Positions 48,237 through 56,687 of a stretch of 64,000 bases of DNA are shown here, in pieces. The notes beneath the pieces were generated by a model. That model ran no database searches and was not told where the DNA came from. It saw only the letters and a program-made list of their open reading frames with translations. The translations under genes were made by a program, and so were the position numbers. Source of the DNA: Orobanche coerulescens (taxonomy: Eukaryota > Streptophyta > Magnoliopsida > Lamiales > Orobanchaceae); contig CM065815.1 of the NCBI GenBank assembly GCA_033398695.1, positions 144,815,001 through 144,879,000 of the forward strand, written 5' to 3'. Position 1 is the stretch's first letter. Each line of letters opens with the position of its first letter.

Positions 48237-49208
48237 CTATAACAAATAACATAATCAAATATTACACTTGAAACAAAAGAATATTTTTTTAATAAAAATG
48301 ACAAAAGATCGTCCGAAGCTACAGCTTCTACCCGCAAGACGAGAATACACCCCGGTAGTGCTCACTGTAAAGCGGTTCATCCCCAAAAGTTAAAACGATC
48401 TGAACTTCTCAACAATAGCAGCACCATAAACTGAACGAGCACCTGCGAACTGGACTGGAACGAAGACTGAACTTGAATATGGTATGATATGCTTTGATAA
48501 AAATACACTGTATTTTTCATGAAATCTGCAATGACCAGATGCTAATATATATATAGCAAATCTCGATCAAGTGAAGCGACTCTTCGCCATTAATCCTGCC
48601 ATGATGGCTGGCGGTTTCAGATGCCCAAAGGGCTCGGTCGGATGAAGAGTCTTGCCTCTTGTCCTGTCCCTATTAACTAGGCAACTCAAGGGTCTTGGTC
48701 TATACCAAAAGGTTAGTGGACTTACGGATTTGGTCCAAAAAGATAAGCCCAAACACCAGCCCAAAGCACCAATTGCCAATATCCTGGTCCTGGTCCTTGG
48801 CCTAGGCCTGGACTGAGCCCGAGCCCGATCCGACCCGACCCGATGGACAGTCGGTCGTTCGGCGGCGGCGGCGCGCGCGCGTGTGTGCATGTGCGCGAGG
48901 ACACTCTTATACACTAACCCACTTTTATTAAGCCCATATAGAGAAGAACTTTAAATACAAGCCAAAACATCCATCCATAATTAATGTGGGACAACTAACA
49001 TTATATATATTATGTTAGTTCATACTCCAACATCCAACTTTAATATATATTATCTCACCCATCGGAAATCGGTTTAGAAATATTAAATATACCACGTTCA
49101 TCTACTCACGACGTAGATTAACATTCAATAAATATTTTAATTAAATAATAATTTTAGTTAATAATATTTATTCTTAATAAATGATTAATTACTAAACTAT
49201 TTCCGACA
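48237..49208 (-). repeat. 5' LTR of D (right copy, truncated)
   Basis: 972 bp matching 10363-11334. The 53 bp corresponding to 10309-10362, the U5 end in element orientation, are missing. Ends TTTCCGACA before the TTACC duplication; the left LTR has TTTCCAACA. Confidence 0.85.
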
Positions 49209-49209
<1 letters not shown>

Positions 49210-49239
<30 letters not shown>

Positions 49240-49282
49240 CCGCCATATGAAAGCAATACTCTAACCACTGAGTTAAGTAGGT
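49210..49282 (-). tRNA. trnM-CAU: plastid-derived trnM-CAU copy
   Basis: 73 nt on the minus strand, with acceptor arms ACCTACT and AGTAGGT(A), T loop GGTTCAAATCC and anticodon CAT in TTTCATATGG. It differs from the plastid gene I remember by a C-to-T change just 3' of the anticodon. Gene order and opposite strand relative to atpE match the plastid genome. The TSD of D overlaps its 3' end, yet the right copy is complete. Expression from the nucleus is not expected. Confidence 0.88.
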
Positions 49283-49466
49283 TATTTATCATCCCAAAGA
49301 AAACCAAAGGTAACCATACCACCGATGGATTATAAATATCATATATTTTCCTTATAAACAATAATAATATAAGTAATATCACTAAAAAAAATTAGGATCT
49401 TGAATCATAGAATATTCATATTGACAACAAATTATATACACGATAAAATATGCATCACGAGCAATA
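49283..49466 (+). other. plastid trnM-trnV spacer, nuclear copy
   Basis: AT-rich sequence with no gene. Position between trnM and trnV matches the plastid arrangement. Confidence 0.7.
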
Positions 49467-50048
49467 AGGGCTATAGCCCAGTTGGTACAACACCTCGTTT
49501 ATATGTGCGCCAATGTTTTCCAGGAGAATCCATCATATAATCCATAAAAAGGATCTTATTGAGAAATCAATGTCTTATTCTATAACTTTGAGGAAACAAT
49601 AAATAGCCTAACAAAGAATTCAGTCCGACTCGGGTACCCAATTTAGGTACCAAACAAACCCATCGTTGATTTGAGATATTGATAGGGTGAATACCCATTT
49701 ATTCAATGCTAGGCATAATGAGTATAAGGTCCTCAAAAAATATCTTTTCGTCCGATGAACTTTAAGGTAGATGAAGTTTCATATTTTATTTTTTAAGCTG
49801 GACGAGAGAAACTTCATTTAACTTAAAGCGATATAGGTCATAAGCAGACCTATGTCAAGATAAAACACTTCCACCCTTGAAACACTTTGCTAGTACTCCT
49901 TGATCAGAAAATAATGAATCAGAGCGTTTGGAGCCATGTCTTTATCTTAATTTTTGGTCAATAAAAATATGGCTGATTAGCTGATTTCTAATAATAAGTT
50001 TAATCTATTTTACTGAGAAGGTTTACGGTTCGAGTCCGTATAGCCCTA
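49467..50048 (+). pseudogene. trnV-UAC: plastid-derived trnV-UAC with group II intron
   Basis: Exon 1 (49467-49504) begins AGGGCTATAGC and ends at CTCGTTTATAT, one base shorter than the plastid exon and with the anticodon region TAC changed to TAT. The intron starts GTGCG (49505), the group II 5' consensus, and runs to about 50013, ending in AC. Exon 2 (50014-50048) reads TGAGAAGGTTTACGG and ends GTCCGTATAGCCCTA. The changes seen are C-to-T, typical of methylated nuclear plastid DNA. Not functional. Confidence 0.87.
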
Positions 50049-50780
50049 ACGTCCTATATTTATAAGTTTCATTTATTAATTCTTGTTTGTTACTTGTAAC
50101 TAACCTATTAGTTCATCGAAACCAAATTTTTCCTAGAAACTCATTTACAGGATTGTTTAAAGCAGAACATAAAACTTAAAGAAAAACATATTTCAAGAGA
50201 TCGAATCAAGCCTTTTCCAATCGTGGATAAACTTTAGTCATTAATCTTTGTAGAGAAATTCCATATAAGTTTTCCTGTCCATAATCAACGGGATAAAACC
50301 GTTTTTACGAAATCTGGAATATTATTTTCCATAAATAAATAAAAACTGAATTATCATTATTTTTTTAAAAAAACTGCTAGTTTTTGTTTTCATAATTTTT
50401 TATTTTGTACTTTTCACAAAAAAACTATTTTATTTTTAAATGTTTTATTTCTTAGTTTTGAACTTTTAATAAAAACATCCAATTTTTAATATTAATAATT
50501 CATATTTTTTTTCAAAAATAATGTTTGGATTTTCTTAAAAAAATTCCAGATTTGTTTTTTATTATTACGTGTACCGATTGGGAGGTGACACATGTCACTT
50601 AACGGACATGTCAGCATGTTCGTTAGATCCAACTAATGAATTTCCACAGATACCCTAACTTTATTGGACGGAAACAGGTTCATACTCCTAAATGACACAA
50701 AAAAAATTTGTTGCCATAAATACAAAATTTTATAAAGTTCATACCCCTATTTAATAATTTTTCCAATACTAATATATTCC
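50049..50780. other. End of plastid segment and unassigned AT-rich DNA
   Basis: From 50049 to about 50340 the sequence looks like plastid trnV-ndhC spacer; the exact end of the insertion cannot be placed by eye. From there to 50780 it is AT-rich with poly-A and poly-T runs and no gene. One imperfect inverted repeat (AACGGACATG and CATGTTCGTT, 50601-50624) is present. Confidence 0.5.
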
Positions 50781-50918
50781 TGTTGTAATTAATGTATTTA
50801 TGAATGACATTTATACCCCTGAAATCCTAGATGTGTACCTATAAATAAAGGATTTTGGCTCTCATAAGAATACACACATTATTCTTCTTCTCTTCTAATT
50901 TCTCTCAAGTTTATAACA
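50781..50918 (+). repeat. 5' LTR of J
   Basis: 138 bp with a TATA-like CCTATAAATAAAGG (about 50838-50851). Unusually short for a copia LTR. Confidence 0.85.
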
Positions 50919-50941
50919 CGTTATCAGCACGATACTCTACG
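50919..50941 (+). other. Primer binding site of J, candidate half-tRNA-Ile type
   Basis: Directly after the LTR is CGTTATCAGCACGATACTC. Its complement ends GTGCTGATAACG, which resembles the anticodon arm of isoleucine tRNA (GTGCTAATAACG in the copy I remember) rather than any tRNA 3' end. This suggests priming by a tRNA cut in the anticodon arm, as known for Drosophila copia with initiator Met tRNA. Confidence 0.5.
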
Positions 50942-51345
50942 AGTAAAAAAAATTTCTCTCTCCGGTTTTAGAAATAAAAAAAAAACGCAAGCAATTTTTC
51001 TGCACTGCGAGACCGCGCTAAAATTGCGATTCCCGCTTTGTTAACCGTCGGATCAACATAAATTTTTTACAGTATCTTCCTGACAAACGGATTTACAACT
51101 TCAACAGTGGAGATCGGCTTCTATAATGTATTGCATACATAAAAAAAAATTCCAAGCATAAATAGTCTTTTTTTATATTGGTGAACGGTATTAATTCTAT
51201 TTACTTTTTCAAAAACTTTCTTACATGTGATGATTTTGAGGAAAATTATATTATATTTAGTTATTAAATTTTATATTTTTGTGTGCATCATATATAAATA
51301 ATATATGATGACCTCCAAATTTATTATAAAATTATATTCCTCTTT

Positions 51346-53968
51346 GTTTCCAGAAGAAACACGATTCAACAATACTTAATAATCCAGAAGATTATTAAGA
51401 TAAAAGATTTGTTGTACTTCTTGAAGAAGGACAATGTTATCTCGCCATATTCTAGTTGAATATGACGTGTTCGTGAAGAACACTATGAGATCCAATACTT
51501 TGTGTAATTCCTAATGAAAAAATACAAAATAATATTCCTGAATAATATTGTAAGTGCTCTTGAAGAAGCAACTATTTTAGTTTAGTTATTTCGAGCCTTG
51601 ATTAATTTTCGTACTATTTTTTCCCTTTGTATATTCAATTATGGATCTTAAAATTATTGCTCCCGAAGTAGCACAATTAATTGTAATATTCCTGAAGAAT
51701 ATTACTATTCTAAATGAATAATTCTTATTTATACATTAATTATGTGATGATACAATATTCCTGAAGAATATTGATTTGTTACTTATAAATGTAATAGCAT
51801 AATTAAATCATTATGCTCTTGATGTAGCATGATAGCATCCCTGAAAGAAAATATAACTTATATCTCAAATAAAAAAAATTAATATGATTTGAGAATATTC
51901 TCTATCGAGATTGTACAAGATATGATATACTCCACAATCATAATCCGACTGTGCTCCAATGATAGCAAGATTAGTGAGTGGTTGAATATTCCTATCAAGT
52001 TGTTCCCGGAAGTGAACAATATTAAATTAAAAACTTCAATATTACATGGCTCAAATTTTATCTCCCGAAGTAGATAAAATTTAGAGTTTATCCTTGTAGG
52101 GGATAATTATTTATAAATTTTATCTCGTGGAGTTGATATATCAACTGTTAATGATAAGGACACGAAAATGATAATCTTAAGATTATATGTCAATATCTAA
52201 TCTTATATATTGTGTAGTTTAATATTTTATTATCTCTTATGATATATTGTGAGTTTTTATCAATATAAGATATGATGTCATACCTAAAGTATGATTTGAA
52301 TTGATTGTTGCTATATAATTAGTGATAAAAGGGTCAAATATCCTGAAGATATTTGTATCATTCAAATTATTGGCTTATCTTATTTCTTCTTTTGTGAATA
52401 GAATGCCAAGTTCTTGGGATTAAAGAGTGGTCATGATTTATTGTCTCATCAAAGTGCAAATATGCATGATATCTTTAGAATGATACTTTTCGTATGAAAA
52501 AAAAGGTAGTGCTAAATTTATTGACAGTTCCTGAAGAACTACTAAATTCCTTCCTACAGGGTCGAAGATTATGCACTATTATCTTCTACGTATCGATAAA
52601 TCTATGGATTTCTAAACTATCGCTTGAAATATGTATGATTCCGCGATAACAAGTGAGACAAATGACATATACAATTTCTCAAGAGATGGAATTGGTATTA
52701 GAGAAAATATCAATGTAAATGACGCATAAAATTCACCACTTATTAGACCAGAAGTCTACTAATCCCAATACTTTCAATATTTACATGTTTAAATTTACGA
52801 CTTTGGTGTTAAAGTCTATTTATATTATTTTTATATTTTTTTAACTTTATGTTTATTTATGATATATATCCTGAAGATATATTAATAAAAATTCACACAT
52901 ATTGTATGTTAAATATCCCAAATTACTAGTAAATATCATGAAGTACATTTATACACTTAAAATTGTATTATTTTGAGTTGGCCAATTTTCATCAACATCT
53001 TATAGATATTGGATTAATTGCATAATAATTATTGCACTTTCTTCTCGAATAAGAGTAATAACGATAGTTATTACATATTATATTGATGATAATACTTGTA
53101 TCATTGATATAAAATGATTTGTAATGATTCTTTTAATACATTACATTAATATATTTTCATGGTTTCCTGAAGAAACATGAATTTGTAATTTTAATAATCC
53201 AGAAGATTATTAAAAAGAAATTGTTGATGTTCTTGATAAAACACAACGATATATAGTCATATTTTAATGATAGTATTTATGATAAACACATCAATTAAGG
53301 TTAATATTCCTGAAGAATATTAAACAAAAAAAGGTATTATTTTGAATATTTTCTATATGGTCTTGTATTATTGAATTACTTTTATTATCACCATATTGAT
53401 ATAAATCATTGCCCATGACGTAGCACAATTAATATTTTTAATTAATATTTACATACTCTTTAGAGTAATTTATATTTTGGGTGTTATATGCTTATAAATT
53501 GTTGCTCTCTATGTAGCATAATTGATACTTTTGAAAAATATCACATACTCTTGATGAGTACTTCATATTTTCAGTAATATATGATTATATTTGATTTAAA
53601 TTGTTGCTCCTGGGATAGCACAATTAATATTTTTGAAGAAAAATGCATGCTCCTGGAGAGCAATTTACATTTGAAGTTGCATGTATTTATTTCAAATAAA
53701 AAATACATAACTTTATGTCATATTGATTTGTTCAATTTCTACTTGAGGAATGGAAAGACAATCCCTGAAGGATTGGTATAATTTCATATGGCAATATTCT
53801 TATTGTCGGCTCTAAAAGGAGCTTTATTCAATGAGTATCGAATAAATTATAAGCGATATATTATTTTATTCAATGATCATGTTGCGATGAATTTCAAGTT
53901 CAAGTATTCATATCAAAGGCACAATATTTGGGTCGCCCACTCTGTTATTAGTGCACCTCCTGAAGAGG
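51346..53968 (+). repeat. Array of about 26 short hairpins with CTGAA/CAGAA loops in J
   Basis: Stems vary but are complementary within each hairpin, while the loop is mostly CTGAA or CAGAA. Best examples: 51375-51399 (10 bp), 51683-51705 (9 bp), 51753-51773 (8 bp), 52053-52082 (11 bp, loop CCCGAAGT), 52335-52355 (8 bp), 52864-52882 (7 bp), 53055-53074 (8 bp, loop GATA), 53189-53215 (11 bp), 53301-53323 (9 bp) and 53759-53775 (6 bp). Others are at 51346, 51412, 51446, 51467, 51531, 51555, 51706, 51813, 52088, 52526, 53162, 53454, 53546, 53599, 53648 and 53956. No long reading frame covers the region. Confidence 0.85.
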
Positions 53969-54520
53969 ATTGATTTTATAATCCAATTCCAACTATCTCC
54001 GACATTAGGGGGAGATATGAAATATAAATACGAGAAAGTCGGAAAATTCTCCTTGGGTTGGATATTTAAATTTACGAACTCTGAACTCGAAGTTCAACAA
54101 GTTATTGATTGCCAAAGGAGTGATGAAATCTCATATACCAGTTGTATATATACCATAAAGAATTGATGTCGAATGTGAACGAAATATATTTGTTGATACT
54201 CCTCGATGCCAGAAGCGTGAGAGACATATTCTTTATTGGTATTAAAGATAAAAATCCGCGGAATACAAATAGATTAAACTATAACATCACTTCCCACAGG
54301 GTTTTTCCGAAGGAATTTTGATGAGGCGTGAACATCATAATATTCAAGAGGAAGTATTGTATTAAGACGATGTCACTTGTATCTCAAATGTAGATACATC
54401 AAATATTCACTTAAGTGATTAGTCGGCGAACTTATTTACAAAAGGCATTGCTGACATCAACATTCAGAAGACTAGTACACAAGATCGGAATGCGTCAACT
54501 CAAAGATCTTATGTAATCGA
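53951..54520 (+). pseudogene. Remnants of copia pol in J
   Basis: At about 54070-54120 the frame reads SELEVQQVIDCQ, resembling the CELEVQKIIHLQ segment between integrase and RT in copia polyproteins. Near 54420-54510 another frame reads NLFTKALPTSTFRRLVHKIG then MRQLKDL, the conserved end of copia RNase H. RT itself is absent, so an internal deletion joined the two ends. The AGGGGGAGATATGA segment at 54006-54019 precedes the first remnant. Confidence 0.65.
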
Positions 54521-54620
54521 TTTCAGGGGGAATAGCTGTACTCTTTTTCCTTCGATCAGGTTTTTTCCCACTGGGTTTTCCCGACAAGGTTTTAATGAGG
54601 CATCATGTATTAAAGGTCAT

Positions 54621-54631
54621 TCAAGGGGGAG
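54621..54631 (+). other. Polypurine tract of J
   Basis: TCAAGGGGGAG lies directly before the 3' LTR. Confidence 0.8.
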
Positions 54632-54769
54632 TGTTGTAATTAATGTATTTATGAATGACCTTTATACTCATGAAACCCTAGATGTGTACCTATAAATAAA
54701 GGCTTTTGGCCCTCATAAGAATACACACATTATTCTTCTTCTCTTCTAATTTCTCTCGAGTTTATAACA
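54632..54769 (+). repeat. 3' LTR of J
   Basis: 138 bp, the same length as the 5' LTR and differing at about eight sites, followed by the ATTCC duplication. Confidence 0.85.
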
Positions 54770-54799
54770 ATTCCATCTATAAGAAAGTGTGAGATATAA

Positions 54800-55162
54800 C
54801 GTAACCAAGTGGCTTAGCCCAGTTGGCCACCACATGAATGTAAAAATTCATGTGGGGTGGAGGTTAGGGGTTCTATCCCTCTTGCCTCCACTTCAAAAAT
54901 CTTTCCCGGGGCATATACGCTCTAATTAAGCCTTTGACAGGACTTCATACTAAATATCATCCGTGTGGGTTCGATTCGGGGGGAGGACTTCATGTTCTCT
55001 TTACCTGGGAGGATCTGGTTGTACGTCAGCAGAACCTGACAAGACACTGGTCAGTCCGTGCACATCCCGCGATTTAACTTGGTGGCAGTAATGAGAAAGC
55101 GGAGCTGTTACCTTCAGACATAGTTAGGTGTAAGCCTAGAAACTGAGTTATCAAAAAAAAAA
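54800..55162 (+). mobile_element. tRNA-derived SINE
   Basis: A pol III A box TGGCTTAGCCCAGTTGG (54810-54826) and B box GGTTCTATCCC (54869-54879) head a 350-bp body ending in a poly-A tail (55153-55162). A 13-bp duplication GTGTGAGATATAA flanks it (54787-54799, 55163-55175). There is no coding region. It would be moved by LINE machinery. The head tRNA could not be named with confidence. Confidence 0.82.
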
Positions 55163-55254
55163 GTGTGAGATATAAGGTGCTTTAGCTTTACTGCTTTATA
55201 AGAAAGTCTAAAAAGATCTGTTATTTTATTATATCCCTACTTAAGACTACATAA

Positions 55255-56215
55255 GGGTTGTTTACTTTCAACTTAATGGGATTTAATGGGCTGGACGACT
55301 TATTCGCGCAAACATGGGTGAGTGTTTACTTACGCCTTAATGAAAAAAGAGGAGTCTGAATCGTTAAGTCACTCCCCCCCCCCCCCCCATCTTGTCCCCA
55401 TTAAGATACAATAATGACACTCGCTACCCCTCTCCCCTTTCACGACCTATTAATTAGCAAAAAATCTGAAAAAAATAATACAAACTTAAAATAATAAAAC
55501 TTAAAATAATTAGATTTTTTATTATTTTATTTTTATGTTCATAAAAAATCTGAAAAATAATACAAACTTAAAAAAATAATATAAATAATAATAATAATAA
55601 AAAACAACAAACTTAAATTAATAAAACTTAAAATAATCAAATTTTATATTATTTTATTTCTATGTTCATAAAAATCTGAAAAATAATACAAACTTAAAAT
55701 AATAATATAAATAATAATAAAAAAACTACTGTTTATTTTCGTAAAATTAATAAAAAATATTAAAAGAATATAAAAGCTCTAGAAAATCTGAAAAAGTTAA
55801 AAGAAAGTCGGAACTTATTTAATTTTATTTAAAAAAAATCTCTAAAATTAAAAAAAATCTGAAATTTAGGTAATTTTTTTAATTATGGAATATTAATATT
55901 AAATAATCAAAAAAATTTATTTAAATTCAGAAATTAGAAAATCTAAAAAATTCTGAACTATTTAAAAAATTCGAAAATTAGTAAATTTATTCTTGCCATT
56001 TTTGGATTATATCATTTATATGGCTTAAAAAATAAACAATAATTTATAAAACAGCTTATAATTCATATTCAGGGGTAATCAGTCATTTATGTTATTCAGA
56101 CAGTTTATTAAGACGAAAAAGTAAACAACAACATCAATTTATCCAGACACACATATTTACCCAGACAGACAAATTTATCCATACAGTATTTAATGAAAAA
56201 TTTGGTAAACAGCCC
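55255..56215. mobile_element. Possible hAT-like non-autonomous DNA element
   Basis: The ends GGGTTGTTTAC (55255) and GTAAACAGCCC (to 56215) are inverted repeats with one mismatch. Subterminal copies of TGTTTACTT followed by CTTAATG recur near both ends in opposite orientation (55258 and 55322 on the left; 56100-56130 and 56185-56212 on the right). The right side also repeats ATTTATCCAGAC-like words. No convincing target duplication is visible. The core holds a 15-C run (55374-55388) and AT-rich imperfect tandem repeats of AAATCTGAAAAATAATAC (about 55455-55735). No ORF. Confidence 0.38.
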
Positions 56216-56687
56216 ATAGTTGATAAATAATCACTTTTAAAGCACATATCGAAGCAAAGTAAGAAAATAAGATGTTAAAAATGCATAAAGTCCAAGTCTT
56301 TCAAATTGCAGAATGATGAAAAATAATTACTACATTTCTTTTTTCAAAATCCGCATGGTATGATGACGCGTCGACTTTTTAGCTTGTCATTATTATTTAC
56401 CAAAATAAGAGCTTATTTTCAAGATTTTAGAAGTGGAGCAAGATTCATATGAATCTCAATTTAAGGCATCTCATCATACCATAAACATGTTTTAAAATTT
56501 TATTATTAAGATTAATTATAAAACATATTTTTTTCCTTTTATAATTTTTAAAATATAACGTCGTATAAAATTTCAAATATATCGTTATGACGAAAATCAT
56601 GGCCCCAACTTGTGACCAGTTATAAATAGGAATAATCTCTACGGTTGTCATAATTTATATTTTTCCATGTCTCTCCTTAATGAAATA
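56216..56687. other. AT-rich intergenic DNA
   Basis: No gene, tRNA or repeat boundary recognised. The last five bases (AAATA) should be the left target duplication of K; the right copy lies beyond the window. Confidence 0.5.

Larger units (their letters stand above)
10309..49208 (-). mobile_element. Element D: Ty1/copia retrotransposon, host of the large nest
   Basis: The ends are TGTTGGAATAAT (10309) and TTTCCGACA (49208), with duplication TTACC (10304-10308, 49209-49213). Coding order on the minus strand is gag, protease, integrase, RT, RNase H, the copia order. Its own sequence, after removing H (11886-20129), E (22414-46365) and fragment I (47643-48236), is about 6.1 kb. The 5' LTR (on the right) has lost its terminal 53 bp together with the primer site and gag start. 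The TSD overlaps the 3' end of the trnM copy, which remains complete on the right side. Confidence 0.88.
50781..54769 (+). mobile_element. Element J: non-autonomous copia-type element with 138-bp LTRs and a hairpin array
   Basis: Two 138-bp LTRs (50781-50918, 54632-54769) of TGTTGTAATT...TTTATAACA form, flanked by ATTCC (50776-50780, 54770-54774). The LTRs differ at about eight positions. A primer site follows the left LTR and the PPT TCAAGGGGGAG precedes the right one. The interior keeps only scraps of copia pol near its 3' end (53951-54520). Most of it (51346-53968) is a non-coding stretch full of short hairpins. It must rely on proteins from another element. Confidence 0.87.

Noticed and set aside
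49467..50048. Functional nuclear trnV
   Set aside because: Plastid group II intron, missing base in exon 1 and altered anticodon; a pseudogene.
51346..53323. Heat-shock elements in J
   Set aside because: Some hairpins contain TTCnnGAA by chance, as in TTCCTGAA, but others (GATATC-type stems, TGCT/AGCA, CCCGAAGT loops) lack it, so HSE sites do not explain the pattern.
51346..53968. CRISPR array or tandem satellite
   Set aside because: Spacing is irregular, stems differ and only the loop recurs; there is no constant direct repeat with unique spacers.
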